Made by a program: the position numbers and the translations under genes. A model generated the notes under the pieces. It did no database searches and was not told the DNA's origin. It was given only the letters and a program-made list of their open reading frames with translations. Positions 24,181-36,600 of a DNA stretch of 64,000 nucleotides are shown one piece after another; positions within the stretch are counted from its first letter, which is position 1, and every line of letters begins with the position of its first letter. The stretch lies in the NCBI GenBank assembly GCA_018398815.1, contig JAFLJL010004115.1, positions 70,452 to 134,451 on the forward strand. The letters are read 5' to 3'. This stretch comes from Conus ventricosus (taxonomy: Eukaryota > Mollusca > Gastropoda > Neogastropoda > Conidae).

Positions 24181-27100
24181 ATGCGGACGTTGAAGAGGGA
24201 TGACCTGATTTTTTCCTTTTCCCCTCTGCACCATGGATATTTCCCAATATTCCATTGGAATATCCGTGGTCTAAATTCCAACTTCGAGGAGCTGCAGCTT
24301 CTGTGTCAGTCTCTAAAACCTTCTGTCGTGGCTCTTCAAAAAACTCAAATTCAAAGCAGAAGACCTTTACTCTTTCTGGTTTTTAATATTCTTTCGAAAC
24401 CTGCAAAAACCACCCCACGTTGGGACTTTTGGGCGGTGTTGCCCTTCTCCTACACAAAACTTTGTTGTATTTTCTGTCTTCTGTCTACCTCCCTTCAGGC
24501 TGTAGCTGCGAGAGTCACTCCCCCAAAAGACTGTACAATCTGTTCCCTTTATCTCTCACCTTCGGCCCGGTTTGTCGTCAGGGACCTTGTCAGTCTGATA
24601 GAAGAACTTCCTCGACCTTTTTTGCTGTTGGGTGACTTTAACGGTCACAATCCTCTTTGGGGTAGTCCCAGTAGTCATTCCAGAGGTTTGCAAATTGGGA
24701 TGTCCTTTCAGATTTGGATTGTGTGTTGTCTGACGACGGATCTGCAACTTATCTCCACTCTTCCACAGGTTCTCTTTCGTGCTTAGATTTGTCGGTTTGT
24801 GACCCCTCGCTGGTCCTGGACTATGAGTGGTCTGTCCATGACGATCTGCAGGGAAAAGTGACCATTTCCCTGTTCTTTTTACGCCCATATTAACTGAAAC
24901 CGCCTCTGTCTCTCAACATTCTCAATTATAAGAAAGAAAAACTGGGATCTATTTTCAACCGCTATTTCAAAAGAATTCCAGGACACTGATTTTTTTCAGA
25001 GTCCAGACCCAGCAGAATCACTGACTAAACCGTGATCAAATGTGCTAAAACCTGTATTCCGTGTCTTCCGGGCAAACTCCAAATGCCAAAAACACCCTGG
25101 TTCAATTCAGACTGCCAACAAAATTTTAAAAGTTCGCAAACGGGCTCAGCGTGGGTTAACCAACGACCTTCGGGTCCCAACGCTAGAGCCCATCAGAAAC
25201 TCCGTGCTAAATCGAGACCCAAATTTCAAAATCAGTAAACGTCGGTCCCGGAGAAACTTTCTGCTCCAGGCTGACATCTAAAACTTCCAAGAAAAAATCT
25301 GGAACATCATTAGAAAAATCTCAAAGGGAGAACACCAACCCCCCCCATTCATCACTTGAAACTGCTGATGCTTGATCACTGAAAACAAGCTGTTGCCAAT
25401 CTGTTGGCCCCCACCATCCAAAAAGAACTCCTCTTCTTCAATAATCTGCAGTCTTTTTAAGAAACAAGGGTTAGAGAGAAATCTTCATACAATTTCACAT
25501 CAGACAACTCTGAAACCTATAATCTTCCTTTTTCAATCGTTGAACTCAAATCAGCTTTTACAAACCCGCACTGATTCTGCCCCTGGTCTGGATGACTTCT
25601 TTTTCAGGTTGTGAAACATTTCCCAGAAAGCTGTCTCCAGACTCTTCTCCAAGTCTATAACCATTCGGACCACAGGGTCCTTTCCCCCCTCCTGGCGGAA
25701 AGCCTGATCATTCCCATTCCAAAGCCTGGGGAAAGGACCTTACCAACCCTTCCAACTATCGCCCAGTTTTCTCTGACCAGCTGCCTCTGTAAAATGATGG
25801 AAAAAAATGGTCAACTCCCGTCTGATGTGGAAAGCTGGAACCCGATGGTTTTTGGCCAGTGGAACAGTGCGGTTTCCGGAAGTACCACTCAACGGTTGAC
25901 CATCTAATCCGTCTGGAAACCACCATCCGCAAAGCCTTTGTAACAAGCAGCATGTGGTCGCTATCTTTTTCGACCTCGAAAAGGCGTACGACACCACGTG
26001 GAAAACAGGAGTCCTCATGGACCTGCACCCGACTTGGTTTTCGGGGTCACCTGCCTCTGTTCATTCAAAACTTTTTTGCCGAACGACAGTTCCAGGTGCG
26101 TGTTGGCACCACACTCTCTGACATCCATGGGAGGAGTTGGGTGTTCCTCAGGGGCATTTCCCTTTCTCCGCCTTTTCAGCATTAAAATTAATGGGCATTG
26201 TCCAATCGGTAAACCTGGGCACCGAGTCCTCTCTGTTTGTTGATGACTTTGCGCTGTATGCAGTTGGAGCTTCTTACCACGGTGGGACAGCGTCGACTCC
26301 AACTTTGCGTCAACAGAATCCAACAGTGGGCCCAGGAAAACGGTTTTACCTTTTTCCCGTACCAAAACTCAGTCAATTCATTTCCACAATTTTTTGTCGA
26401 TTCTTTGATGATCCTGAAATTGTCTAGACAAGTCCACCATTCCAGTTGTAAAAAAAAGCCAAATTCCTGGGAGTTATTTTGCCAAAAACTCAACTTTCTC
26501 AGCCACATCAAAAAACCTCAAAACTTCTTGCCAGAAGCTCTGAATATTCTGCGGGTCGTAGCACACACCGACTGGGGCGCTGTATAAAAACTTTGCTTTC
26601 ACCTCTACGAGCCTTGGTCCGTTCCAAAATGGACTCGGTTGTGCCGTGTAGCTCTGCAAGACCCTCTTACCTCAAAATCTTGGACCCTATCCACCATCAA
26701 GGGCTTCGTCTCTGGCTTGGAGCGTTCCCCACCACCCCTGTGTACAGCCTGTACGCAGAGGCGGTGTGAACCTTTCATTGTCCAAACCCCAGGCTGAAAC
26801 TGTCTTTGAATTTTTATATCCGACTGTTCTCAGAACCGCAGAAACCTGCCTATGATGTGTCTTTGTCCTTCCCTTCCAAAGTAAGTTTGAAAACAACCCC
26901 AAAAGTATTCCGCCGTTTGGTCTTCGTATGCGGCCTCAGTGCGGAAAGCAGGTTAGACCTAGGAGTTGTGTCGGATTTTTTTTAAGTTTCCGGATCAACC
27001 TCCGTGGACCTTCTTCACGCCAGAGATTTTATTTCGATCTTGCAGCTTTTCGCAAAGAGTCTACCAGCTCTCTGGCGTACAAGGCTTTGTATGCTGAGCT

Positions 27101-27930
27101 CTGTTCCAATTTCCCATCCCATCAAAAAGTTTTCACTGACGGTTCCAAGTTGAAGAGGGAGTGGCCTGTGCAGCCTATGCCCTGGGGCTCCTTCTCAGAT
27201 ACGGGTTTAAACATATTCATTCAGATGCTTCTGTATATTCTGCTGAACTTCTGCTCTGGTTTTGGCTTTGAAGATAAAATCACAATCTTCGAAGAGGGAC
27301 TTTCTGGTTCTGTCGGATTCGCTGTCAGCTTGGGGGCTATAGCTGGCCGCAACCTTCAGCATCCAGAACTTTTACGTTTTTTTTAAAATTTTTAGCAACT
27401 TGAAGGCGGCGGTTTACAACATTACTCTTGCTTGGGTTCCTGGTCTGTTGGCATCGGCGGGAACGAAATGGTTTATCGTTTAGCCAAGAAAGCCACAAGA
27501 GAGAAACTGTCCAAAATTTATCCCCGCTCAGACGTGAAAACCCAAAATTAACGATTATGTGAGAGACCTTGGCAGGAGGATTGGAAAAACACAGACGACT
27601 AACAACTCTTTCAGATCCGTCCAACCTTAAGGACTTCCTCCCATCCACGTCGGGAGGTCGTAAAGAGGAAACGGTTCTGTGCCGGCTGCACACCGGCCTT
27701 CGTATTTTACCCATGCTTACCTTTTTTTAAAAAGTGGAAGAAGCTCCGTGGTGCATTCCATGTCATGCGCCACTCACAATGAAACATGTTCTTTTAGAGT
27801 GTTGGGACTTGCACGATGTTTAGCCCAAACTTTTACGGCTGAGTCCATGAAAATCCTGTTCAGGGATGGGCCCGCCTGCGTGATCCTTGAGTTTTTGAGA
27901 GAGTTAACATTTTTCATTGATTTAAGTTTT
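24181..27930 (+). pseudogene. LINE copy A ORF2 (endonuclease, RT, RNase H), broken
   Basis: ATG 24181 opens 201 codons of APE-type endonuclease. After frameshifts come RT fingers (PIPKPGERTLP near 25720), palm FVDD (26236-26247), thumb, then RNase H (VFTDGSK) and the terminal Cys/His domain. Copy B (30100-32698) is the better template for the RT and RNase H parts. Confidence 0.8.
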
Positions 27931-28116
27931 ACGGCAGAAAGATTTTTAACAAACTTTTTGGTGCGTTTGTAGACGATGTCATTTAACAAGATGTGTGAAA
28001 GTTTTTTTTGTTGTTTTTTTTTTTTTTTTTAATGACTGGTGAGTTGATTTTTTAAAATGGTGACAGCCCTGGGTATGGCCTTTGCGGTCGGCTGGGCTAT
28101 AAGCAACATTATCTTA

Positions 28117-28860
28117 TCTGATACTTGGAACCTATATTTTAATGCGAGAAAAATGTAAAGTACTTCATATTGGTAAAACAAAACCCACAAAGGAGTATTT
28201 AAAGAAAATTGGGGGCAAGGAAAAAAAGTATCTAAATGTGAAGAAGGAGAAAGACCTAGGTGTGACTTTTGACAAAATTTACTATTTGACAATCATATTG
28301 TAAATAGTATTATTAAGGCTAACAGAATTTATTGGAATAATAAAAGAACCTTTACATTTATGGAAAAGGACACTTTTTTGCAATTATATAAACACTAGTT
28401 AGACCTGTTCTTGGGTTGGCAACCCCTGTATGGTATCCTATGCTAAGAGACAATCAGAAGCTCTTTGAACAGGTACAAAGAAGAGCAACCAAGATGATTC
28501 ATATATAAAAGATTACTCATTCAGGAAAGTTTAAAATATCTGCAAAATTCCAACACTTAAGGCAAAGAAGAATAAGAGGAGACTTGATTCAAGCGTACAA
28601 GATATTTAATGGAATTGATGATGTTGATAAAGCTGCTTTTTTGTACTCGCAGAAAAATGTTACAAGAAACAGGGGAAGATAAATTTTAAAAAATTTCTAG
28701 CGAATTTAAAAAAAATTTATTTTTACCAATAGAGAACAACTTTTGGAATAAATAACCTTAATATCAAACGTCCCCTGTTTTAATTTTTTTTAAAAACCCT
28801 CTAGAAACATAAATTTTTAAAAAAATTGATATGATTTGATGGTAATGGTCTGACTACCCT
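28117..28860 (+). mobile_element. 3' part of the split CR1-like LINE
   Basis: Resumes with the duplicated TCTGATACTTGGAACC and then the RT thumb (CKVLHIGK-type, then EKDLGVTFD, then a RRATKMI..-type segment near 28490). The 3' end decays into A/T homopolymers near 28700-28860. Confidence 0.75.
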
Positions 28861-30099
28861 ATGACTGGCCCAACTTTTAGGGAAAAAAAAAAAAGGTATT
28901 AATACAGAAGGGGCTTTAAAAAAAGCCTAAAAGGCTAAGTGTTTTTGATAAAAGCCCCTGACCCTGCCCTGACCCTGATTGATCCCTTACCAGATACTGT
29001 TTTATTCCCCACCTCCATGTACCGTCCTCCTGCCCCTGGGCTGATCCCCTGAAACCCAAAAAAGACCGTTCAAGGTTTCTTGTAAGTGGCGGGAATCATA
29101 TTTTGTTCGTAGAGAGGTTGAATGTAAAATTAAACCTAGGCCGTAAATGTTGGGAAAAGACCACCTACCCGGGGAAGGTCAGGGACGACGAGTTGCTTGC
29201 TTCCTGTCCTTGTATAGCAATAAATGGGGTTGCAACTTGATCAACAGTTTACTTGAAAGGGGTGTTTTCTCCCCGTGGCGCTTCAGTTTGAAATACGGCT
29301 GGGAATCTATGGGATGCTTTCCCTGGGGTTTTTTTTTATTTTTTGGTCATACACAATATCTAGGGAGAACTTGGGTTGTAAGCATTGTGCAGACATCCAT
29401 GTAGGGCCTACATCCTGCTCAACAAGCGCAGGGTTTTGAGAGTGGTTGAGGTTGCTCCCAAGTGGTTTGGGTTAATAGTCAAAGACAGCCTTCTTGGGGT
29501 TTTTTGGGTGTGTTTTTTTCTTGTCTCCTTTTGACTGATCCACAAAGGGGCAGTGAAGACCCATGACCAAGAGAAAAGCCCCTTTTGACAGTGGGAAAAA
29601 CTGCAACTTGCAACCATCGAAAGGCAAGACCTTTGGCAAAAGCTTGGCGGGTTTTGCAGTTATACTGGGGTTTTATGGGCAGTGAAACACAAGTGGCTGC
29701 AGGTGCATGCACAGATTCTTTTTGTGGGGATGATTGTGTAGGTTTTTTTCAGTATGAAATATGGCTGGCACCCTTTAGGACTTTCCTGGAGGCTTGTTGT
29801 GTTTCAACCAGTGATATCACCATTTGCATTTGCCGGGAGCATTTATTCCTTTGACATCTTCTGGAAACCCCATGCGTTCCGAACCCCAGTTAACACAATG
29901 CGGCTTTAAAGGGTTACATTTTGCTCCCCAATGGTTGGTTCTGGGTTGAAGACGTACTTTTTTTGGGGCCCCTGGGGCGTTCGAATTTATTTCTTTTTGC
30001 TTTCTTGGTTTCTGTCAAAAGAAAAACGTAGGAGGGGGGGGCACGTTGGGTTCAGGGCAAAAGTTTAAATTTATAATAGAAATGACTATTGCAGTTTAG
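28861..30099. other. LDHD intron 1 sequence, nothing recognised
   Basis: About 1.2 kb with many G/T homopolymers, suggesting poor consensus. Open frames of 60-90 codons at 29147-29404 and 29585-29854 show no domain. It may include upstream parts of LINE copy B that are too corrupted to see. Confidence 0.5.
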
Positions 30100-30516
30100 G
30101 CCCGAAGTACAAGTGGAAGGCAAACACAAGCTATACATGGGCACCCCACCACTACCCCCGAACACCAAAAGGGTTTAAAAAAACTTTCCCTAGAAGGTCT
30201 GAACATACTGCTACAGGGCTAAAACCATGTGTGGACTACAGGTTTTTTTCCACCCTCTTGGTGAAAAGCCCTCATTATTCCCATCCCCAAACCTGGAAAA
30301 GATCTTTCTAATCCTTTCAAATTACCGTCCCATAGCTTTGACCAGCTGTGTTTGTAAATTGATGGAAAAAATGGTCAATGCTAGGCTCATGTGGAAACTT
30401 GAAACCGATGGCCTTTTGGCGAAAGAACAGTGTGGTTTCCGCAAACATCGGACTTACTGTTGACCATTTGATTCGTCTGGAATCTACACTTCGGAACGCC
30501 TTTCTGAACAAACAGC

Positions 30517-31335
30517 ATGCAGTGGCAATTTTCTTTGACTTGGAGAAGGCCTACGATCCCAAACTGGAAGTCGGGGATACTTCATGATCTCCACGATCTG
30601 GGTTTTCGAGGTCATCTTCCGCTTTTTATTCAAAATTTTTTGGCAGAACGACAGTTTCAGGTCCGGGTTGGCACCACTCTCTCTCATGTCCACGAGCAGG
30701 AGTTGGGTGTTCCACAGGGGAGCATACTATCTCCTGCCCTCTTTAGTATTAAGATCAACAACATTGTTCAATCAGTTCAGCAGGGTTCAGACTGCTCATT
30801 GTTTGTGGATGATTTTGCTGTCTACGCAACTGGAAGCCTGTACCCGAGTGTCCAGCGCAGGCTCCAGCTTTGCGTAGATAAAATCCATCGGTGGCGGATT
30901 GAAAACGGTTTCACCTTTTCTGCTACAAAAACCCAGTGTATTCACTTCCATAATTTCCGTCAGTTTTTTTCCAGATCCGGAACTTCAAGTAGGGAAATCT
31001 CCATTCCAGCTGTTAAAAAGGCCAAATTTCTGGGAGTTATTTTTGACCAGAAACTTAACTTTCTCAGCCACATCAAAAACCTCAAAACTGCTTGCCAGAA
31101 AGCACTTAATATTCTGCGGGTCGTTGCGCACACCGACTGGGGCGTGATAAGAAAACTTTGCTGCACCTCTACAGAGCCTTGGTCCGTTCCAAACTGGACT
31201 ACGGTTGTGCTGTGTACGGCTCGCAAGATCGTCTTACCTCAAACTCTTGGACCCTATCCACCATCAAGGGCTTCGTCTCTGTCTTGGAGCGTTCCGCACC
31301 ACCCCTGTGTACAGCCTGTACGCAGAGGCGGGTGA
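30517..31335 (+). pseudogene. LINE copy B reverse transcriptase fragment
   Basis: 272 codons open. Motifs in order: LGFRGHLPLFIQNFL, AERQFQVRVGTTLS, LGVPQGSILSPALFSIKINN, LFVDDFAVYATG (catalytic Asp pair), then AKFLGVIFDQKLNFLSHI. The frame slips at about 31160. These are RT blocks 3-9 of I-superfamily LINEs. Confidence 0.85.
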
Positions 31336-31491
31336 ACCTTCACTGTCCAACCGCAGGCTGAAACTGTCTTTGAATTATTATAGCAGACTGTTCTCCGAAC
31401 CGCAGAATCCTGCCTATGACTGTGTCTTTGACCCTCCGTTCCAAAGTAAGTTTGAAACAACCCGAAATGTATTCCGCCGTTTGGTCTTCGT

Positions 31492-32422
31492 ATGCGGCCT
31501 CACGTGCGGAATGCAGGTCTAGACCTAGGAGTTGTGTCGGATTTTTCCAAGTTTCCGGATCAACCTCCGTGGACCTTTTTCACACCAGAGATTCGTTTCG
31601 ATCTTGCAGCTTTTCGTAAAGAGTCTACCAGCTCTCTGGCGTACAAGGCGTTGTATGCTGAGCTCTGTTCGAAATTCCCATCCTGTCCAAAAGTTTTCAC
31701 TGACGGTTCCAAGTCTGAGGGGGGAGTGGCCTGTGCAGCCTACTGCCCTGGGGCTCCTTCTCAGATACTGTTGGAACATATCCATTCCGATGCTTCTGTC
31801 TATTCTGCTGAACTTTATTTGCTCTGGTACTGGCTTTGAAGATAATCTCACATTCTATGAAGAGGGACTTTCTGGTTCTGTCGGATTCGCTGTCAGCTTT
31901 GGAGGCCATAGCTGGCCGCAACCTTCAGCATCCAGAACTTTTACTTTTTTTTTAACTTTTTAGCAAGTTGAAGGCGGGACGGTTACAACATTACTCTTGC
32001 TTGGGTTCCTGGCCATGTTGGCATCGGCGGGAACGAAATGGTTGATTCGTTTAGCCAAGAACGCCACAAGAGAGAAACTGTCCAACACTTATATCCCCTG
32101 CTCAGATGTGAAACCCAAAATTAACGATTATGTGAGAGACCTCTGGCAGGAGGATTGGAACACACAGATGAATAACAAACTCTTTCAGATCTGTCCAAAC
32201 CTTAAGGACTTCCTCCCATCTACGTCGGGAGGTCGTAAAGAGGAAACGGTTCTGTGCCGGCTGCACACCGGCCATTCGTATTTTACCCATTCTTACCTTT
32301 TAAAGAGTGAAGAAGCTCCGTGGTGTATTCCATGTCATGCGCCACTCACAATGAAACATGTTCTTTTAGAGTGTTGGGACTTGCACGATGTGAGACACAA
32401 ACATTTACGGCGGAGTCCATGA
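31492..32422 (+). pseudogene. LINE copy B RNase H and C-terminal Cys/His domain
   Basis: The RNase H start (KVFTDGSKSEGGVACAAY) is in the 31492-31839 frame and later RNase H residues are in another frame. The last piece (31997-32422) contains LPSTSGGRKEETVLCRLHTG followed by a C..C..H..C zinc-finger-like array in WCIPCHAPLTMKHVLLECWD. This domain closes ORF2 in the family. Confidence 0.75.
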
Positions 32423-32698
32423 AGATCCTGTTCAGGGATGTCCCGCTGACGTGATCTTTGAGTTTTTGAGAGAGATTAACATTTTTCATCTGATTTAAGA
32501 TTTTACGGCACAAAGATTTTTAATGCAATTTCTGGTGCGTTTGTAGACGATGTCATTTAACGATATGTGTGAAAGGTGTTTTTTTTTTTTTTTTTTTTTT
32601 TTTTAAATGACTGGTGAGTTGATTTTAAACGTGGTGACAGCCCTGATGTGGCCCTTTGCGGTCGGCTGGGCTATAAGCAACATTATCTTATCTTATCC

Positions 32699-32727
32699 AG
32701 ACACACACAGACACACACAGACACACA

Positions 32728-32796
<69 letters not shown>

Positions 32797-32838
32797 ACCT
32801 TTCTATCTTGTCTGTCTGTCTGTCTGTCTATCTGTCTC
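32699..32838. repeat. (CA)n and (CTGT)n microsatellites
   Basis: About 94 bp of CA with one interruption (32699-32792), then CTGT repeats. The array grows directly from the 3' end of LINE copy B. Frames of repeated His/Thr here are not genes. Confidence 0.95.
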
Positions 32839-33416
32839 CCCTCACCCACCACCTCCCCATCCACTGACACAGCTTTCAGCCGTGAATGATAAACAGAAAG
32901 AGTTGGTGAGATAGTTGTATCAGACTAGCCAGTGAAAGGAAAAGTACCATCACTTTTAACTTGTTTAAGTAAGAGACTGTAATTGTGCATTTATCTACCA
33001 TTCTTCAAACTAGTTCTTTCTGTTCTTAAATGAAGACTGTAAAGTTTTTATAATTTTCTTTGGTTTTTATGGAGTAAAAGCAATAATCTTGATATGTAAA
33101 GTCATGTATTGGAAAAAAAAAAAGGACAAAAAGACGAAGGGGGTAGTGGTAAACAGTTGACCATTGTAAGTGAACATTTGCTCACACTGTGTCCAATTTT
33201 AAGCAGTTATTGTCATCAGTAGAAGTTACAAGAGCTGTGCAGAGTCTCCTTGTAATGATTTGAGATTGCTTCATGTGGATTTCCTGTGTTTAAGCTGTGA
33301 TGGCACGGTTCTGAGTGTCATGAATACAGGAAGCAAGAATGAACACCTTGGGAATAGTGCCACCAAGAGTGCGCTGAAAATGAAGTGTGAAAAACACACA
33401 TAGACACAACGCAATG
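32839..33416. other. LDHD intron 1 sequence, nothing recognised
   Basis: A/T-rich unique-looking DNA between the microsatellites. No domain, splice-flanked conserved exon or repeat end is seen. Confidence 0.6.
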
Positions 33417-33534
33417 TACACACACACACAGACACACACACACACACGCATGCACGCACGCACATACACGCACACAAACACACACACATACATACACATA
33501 CACATACACATGTGTGCAAGCGTGTGCATGTATG

Positions 33535-33575
<41 letters not shown>

Positions 33576-33594
33576 CACACACACACACAACACA
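33417..33594. repeat. (CA)n compound microsatellite
   Basis: Interrupted CA/CG/TA dinucleotide array of about 178 bp. Confidence 0.95.
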
Positions 33595-33689
33595 CACTCT
33601 CACAGGCACACTCACAGGATTAATAGACATTGCTCTATCATCCATATACACACTAAAAATGTCAAGGGGTGAGGAAAGGGGGAGGGGGG

Positions 33690-36600
33690 TGGTAAGGGAA
33701 GGTAAGGTAATGTTGCTTTTAGCCCAGCCGACCGCAAAGGGCCATGTCAGGGCTGTCACCATGTTGAAGTCAACTCACAAGTTATTTCATTCACACAAAC
33801 CTTTGAAATTCATCTTCTAAAAACACATCTGAAATCTTTCCACTGTAAAATCTCAGATTAGATGAAAAATGTTAATCTGTTTCAAAAATTCAAAGATCAC
33901 ATTTAGGTGGAACATCTCTGAACAAGGTTTTCATGGAATCTGCTGTATGTTTATGTCTCATGTCATGCAAGTCCCAACACTCTAAAAGAATATGTTTCAT
34001 TGTGAGTGGTACATGACATGGATGCACCACGGAGCTTCTTCACTCTTTAAAAGGTATGAATGAGTAAAGTATGAATGGCCGATGTGCAGCCAGCATAAAA
34101 TTGTTTCTTCTTTGCGACCACCAGAGGTAGATAGAGGAACTGTTTCAGGTTTGGACGGATCTGGAAAAGTTTGTTATCCGTCTATGTATTCCGCGTACTC
34201 CTACCAGAGGTCTCTGACATAATCATTAACTTTCGGTTTTAGAACTGCATAGGGGATAGATATATAAGACAGTTTACCTGTTGTGGCATTCTTGGCCAAA
34301 CGATCAGCCCTTTCATCCCCACCGATGCCAACATGACTGGGAACCCAAGCCAGAACAATGTTGTGATCTTCCGCTTTCGACGAGGTAAAAAGTTAAAAAA
34401 AAAAGTGAAAAAGTTCAGGATGATGGAGGTTGCGGCCAGCTAATTACCTCCAGAGCTGACAGCGAATCAGACTAAAATCAGAAAGTCCTTGTTTGTGGGT
34501 TGAGGATTATCTTCAGTGCTAGAACCAGAGCTGTAAGTTCAGCAGAGTAAACAGAAAGATCTGATGGAATATATTCTAATAATATTTGAGAAGAAGCACC
34601 AGGGCAATAGGTTGCTCAGGCCACTCATCTTCAGACTTTGAACCATCAGTAAATATTTTCTGAAAGGATGGGAATTTTGTACAGAGATCAGCAAACAATG
34701 CCTTGTATGCCTGAGAATTGGTGGATTCTTTGCAAAAAGCAGCAAGATCAAAGCAGATTTTTTGGTGCGAAAAGGTCCATGGAGCGGAGGCTTATCTGGA
34801 AACTTGCAGAAGTCGGACCAGCTCTTAGATCAAGACCTGCATTCTGTGCAACAGGCTGTAAAACGAGGTCCAAACGGAAGAATACAGTTAGGATTTTTTT
34901 CGAATTTACTTTGAAACTGAGGGTTAAAAACATATAGTCATAGGCAGGGTTTTCTGGTTCAGAGAGCAGGCTGAGATAGTAGCTCAAGGATAGTTTCAGC
35001 CTGTGGTTGGATAATGAGGGTTCATCTGCCTCTGCTACAGGTTGTATGCAAGGGTGGTGCAGAATGCTCTAAGACAGAGATGAAGCTCTTGGTGTGGGAA
35101 AAGGATCCAAGAGTTTCAGATAAGAGGGTCTTGCAGAGTTGTACACAGTACAACCATAGTCCAGTTTAGAACGGCCAAGCTCTGTAGAGGTGCAGCAAAA
35201 GTTTTTTTTCAGTGCCCCCCTCAGTGTATGCTACGACCCACAGAATGTTCAAAGCTTTCTGGCTGGAAGTTTTTAAGTTTTAATGTGACTAAGAAAGCTG
35301 AGTTTTTGGTTAAAAATAACTCATAGAAATTCGGCCTCTTTTACAGCTGGAATGGGAGATTTCCCTATTTGGATTTCAGGATCAGCAAAGAATAGTCAAA
35401 AATTATGGAAATGAATGCACTGTGTCTTAGTTGCATAAAAAGTAAAGCCATTTTCTTCTGCCCACAGATGAATTTCATCCACACAAAACTGGAGTCTGCT
35501 CTGAACACTCGGTACAAGCTTCCAGTTGCATAGATGGCAAAATCATCAACAAACAATGAGCAGTCGGAACCCTGTTGAACTGAATTAACAATGTTGTTGA
35601 TTTTAATGCTAAAGTGGGCAGGAGTGCTCCATTGTGGAACACCCAACTCCTGCTCATGAACATTAGAGAGATGGTGCCAACCCAAACCTGAAACTGTCGT
35701 TCTGCTAAAGATTTTTTAATAAAAAGTGGAAGATGACCCCGAAAACCAAGATAATGGAGATTATAAAGTGTCCCAGATTTCCAGGTGGTATTGTAGGCCT
35801 TTTCCAAGTCAAAGAAATCAGCTACTGTGTGTGTTTTTTTTAGAAAGGGCTTTTGAAGCATAGATTCGAGAGGGATCAAATGGTCCACTGTAGTTCAAGG
35901 TTTGTGGAAACCACACTGTTCTTTCGCGAGAAGGCCGTCGTTTTTTGAGTTTCCACATGAGTCTAGCATTGACCATTTTTTCCATCAGTTTGCAGATACA
36001 GCTGGTCAAAGCTATCAGACGGTAATTTGATGGGTTTGAAAGATCTTTTCCAGGTTTGGGAATACGTATGATGAGGGCTTATCGCCAAGAAGGTGGAAAT
36101 AACCCAGTAGTCATAAATGGTTGTACACTTTGTAGCAAGATGTTAAGACCTTTTTGCGGAAGATGTTTTCAACAGTTATAATGAATTTCATCTATACCAG
36201 GAGAGGAGTTGCTGCAAGAAAGGTAGGCGGATTTCAATTCATTTAAAATGAAAGTAAGTTTGTACTCTTCCGTGTTGTCTGATGAAAAATTGCAGGGTGA
36301 TTTTTCTTGAGGGCTTTGTTTTTGACAAAACAGGCTGATTTGTTAGAAGAGGAATTTGTTTTCAATAGTTGAAGCAAGCAGATTGGTAACAGCTTTTTCT
36401 CTGTTGTTAAGGAGTCAGAAAACTTAAGATGGTTCACAGTAGGGCAGGTGTTTTTCCCTTTAATTTTCTTGATGATTTTCCTCACTTTTTCTTTGATGTT
36501 TTAGATGTGAGACTTGAGCAAAATTGTTTCCAAGACAAAAGTTTGTTTGTCATGTAAATATGTTTGGATTTTGCTCACAATTTCTGATGTTGATGATCTG

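Larger units (their letters stand above)
22149..28116 (+). mobile_element. I-superfamily (Nimb-like) LINE, full length but frameshifted (copy A)
   Basis: Starts with CCGGGGGTTGC, the same 5' end as at 63339. A 5' UTR of about 740 bp is followed by ORF1 from ATG 22886, with an acidic Ser/Asp-rich N-terminus and later a CCHC-type knuckle core (CFRCQGFGHV, about 23480-23515). ORF2 runs from 24181: AP endonuclease (HWNIRGLNSNFEELQLL; LLLGDFNGHNPLWGS), RT with FVDD at 26236-26247, RNase H with VFTDGSK near 27131, and a C-terminal Cys/His region (PWCIPCHAPLTMKHVLLECWD, near 27750). The end is a TTATCTTAT tail. RNase H after RT points to the I superfamily. Several frameshifts make it inactive as read. 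Flanked by a 16-bp target-site duplication. Confidence 0.85.
30100..32698 (+). mobile_element. I-superfamily (Nimb-like) LINE copy B, 5'-truncated
   Basis: Starts within the RT fingers region and ends in TTATCTTATCTTATC at 32698. It contains RT (FVDD 30802-30813), RNase H (VFTDGSKSEGGVACAAY near 31690), and the C-terminal Cys/His domain (SEEAPWCIPCHAPLTMKHV near 32310). It is the cleanest of the three copies but still has frameshifts between RT and RNase H and within RNase H. It inserted in LDHD intron 1 in the sense direction. Confidence 0.85.

Noticed and set aside
29147..29854. Possible genes in 29.1-29.9 kb
   Set aside because: Short frames with no domain, splice context or conservation, in a low-quality stretch.
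32607..33623. His/Thr- and Cys/Val-rich frames
   Set aside because: Translations of CA/GT microsatellites.
33271..33762. 163-codon Cys/Val-rich frame ending in a LINE-like segment
   Set aside because: Microsatellite translation fused to the 3' end of LINE copy C.
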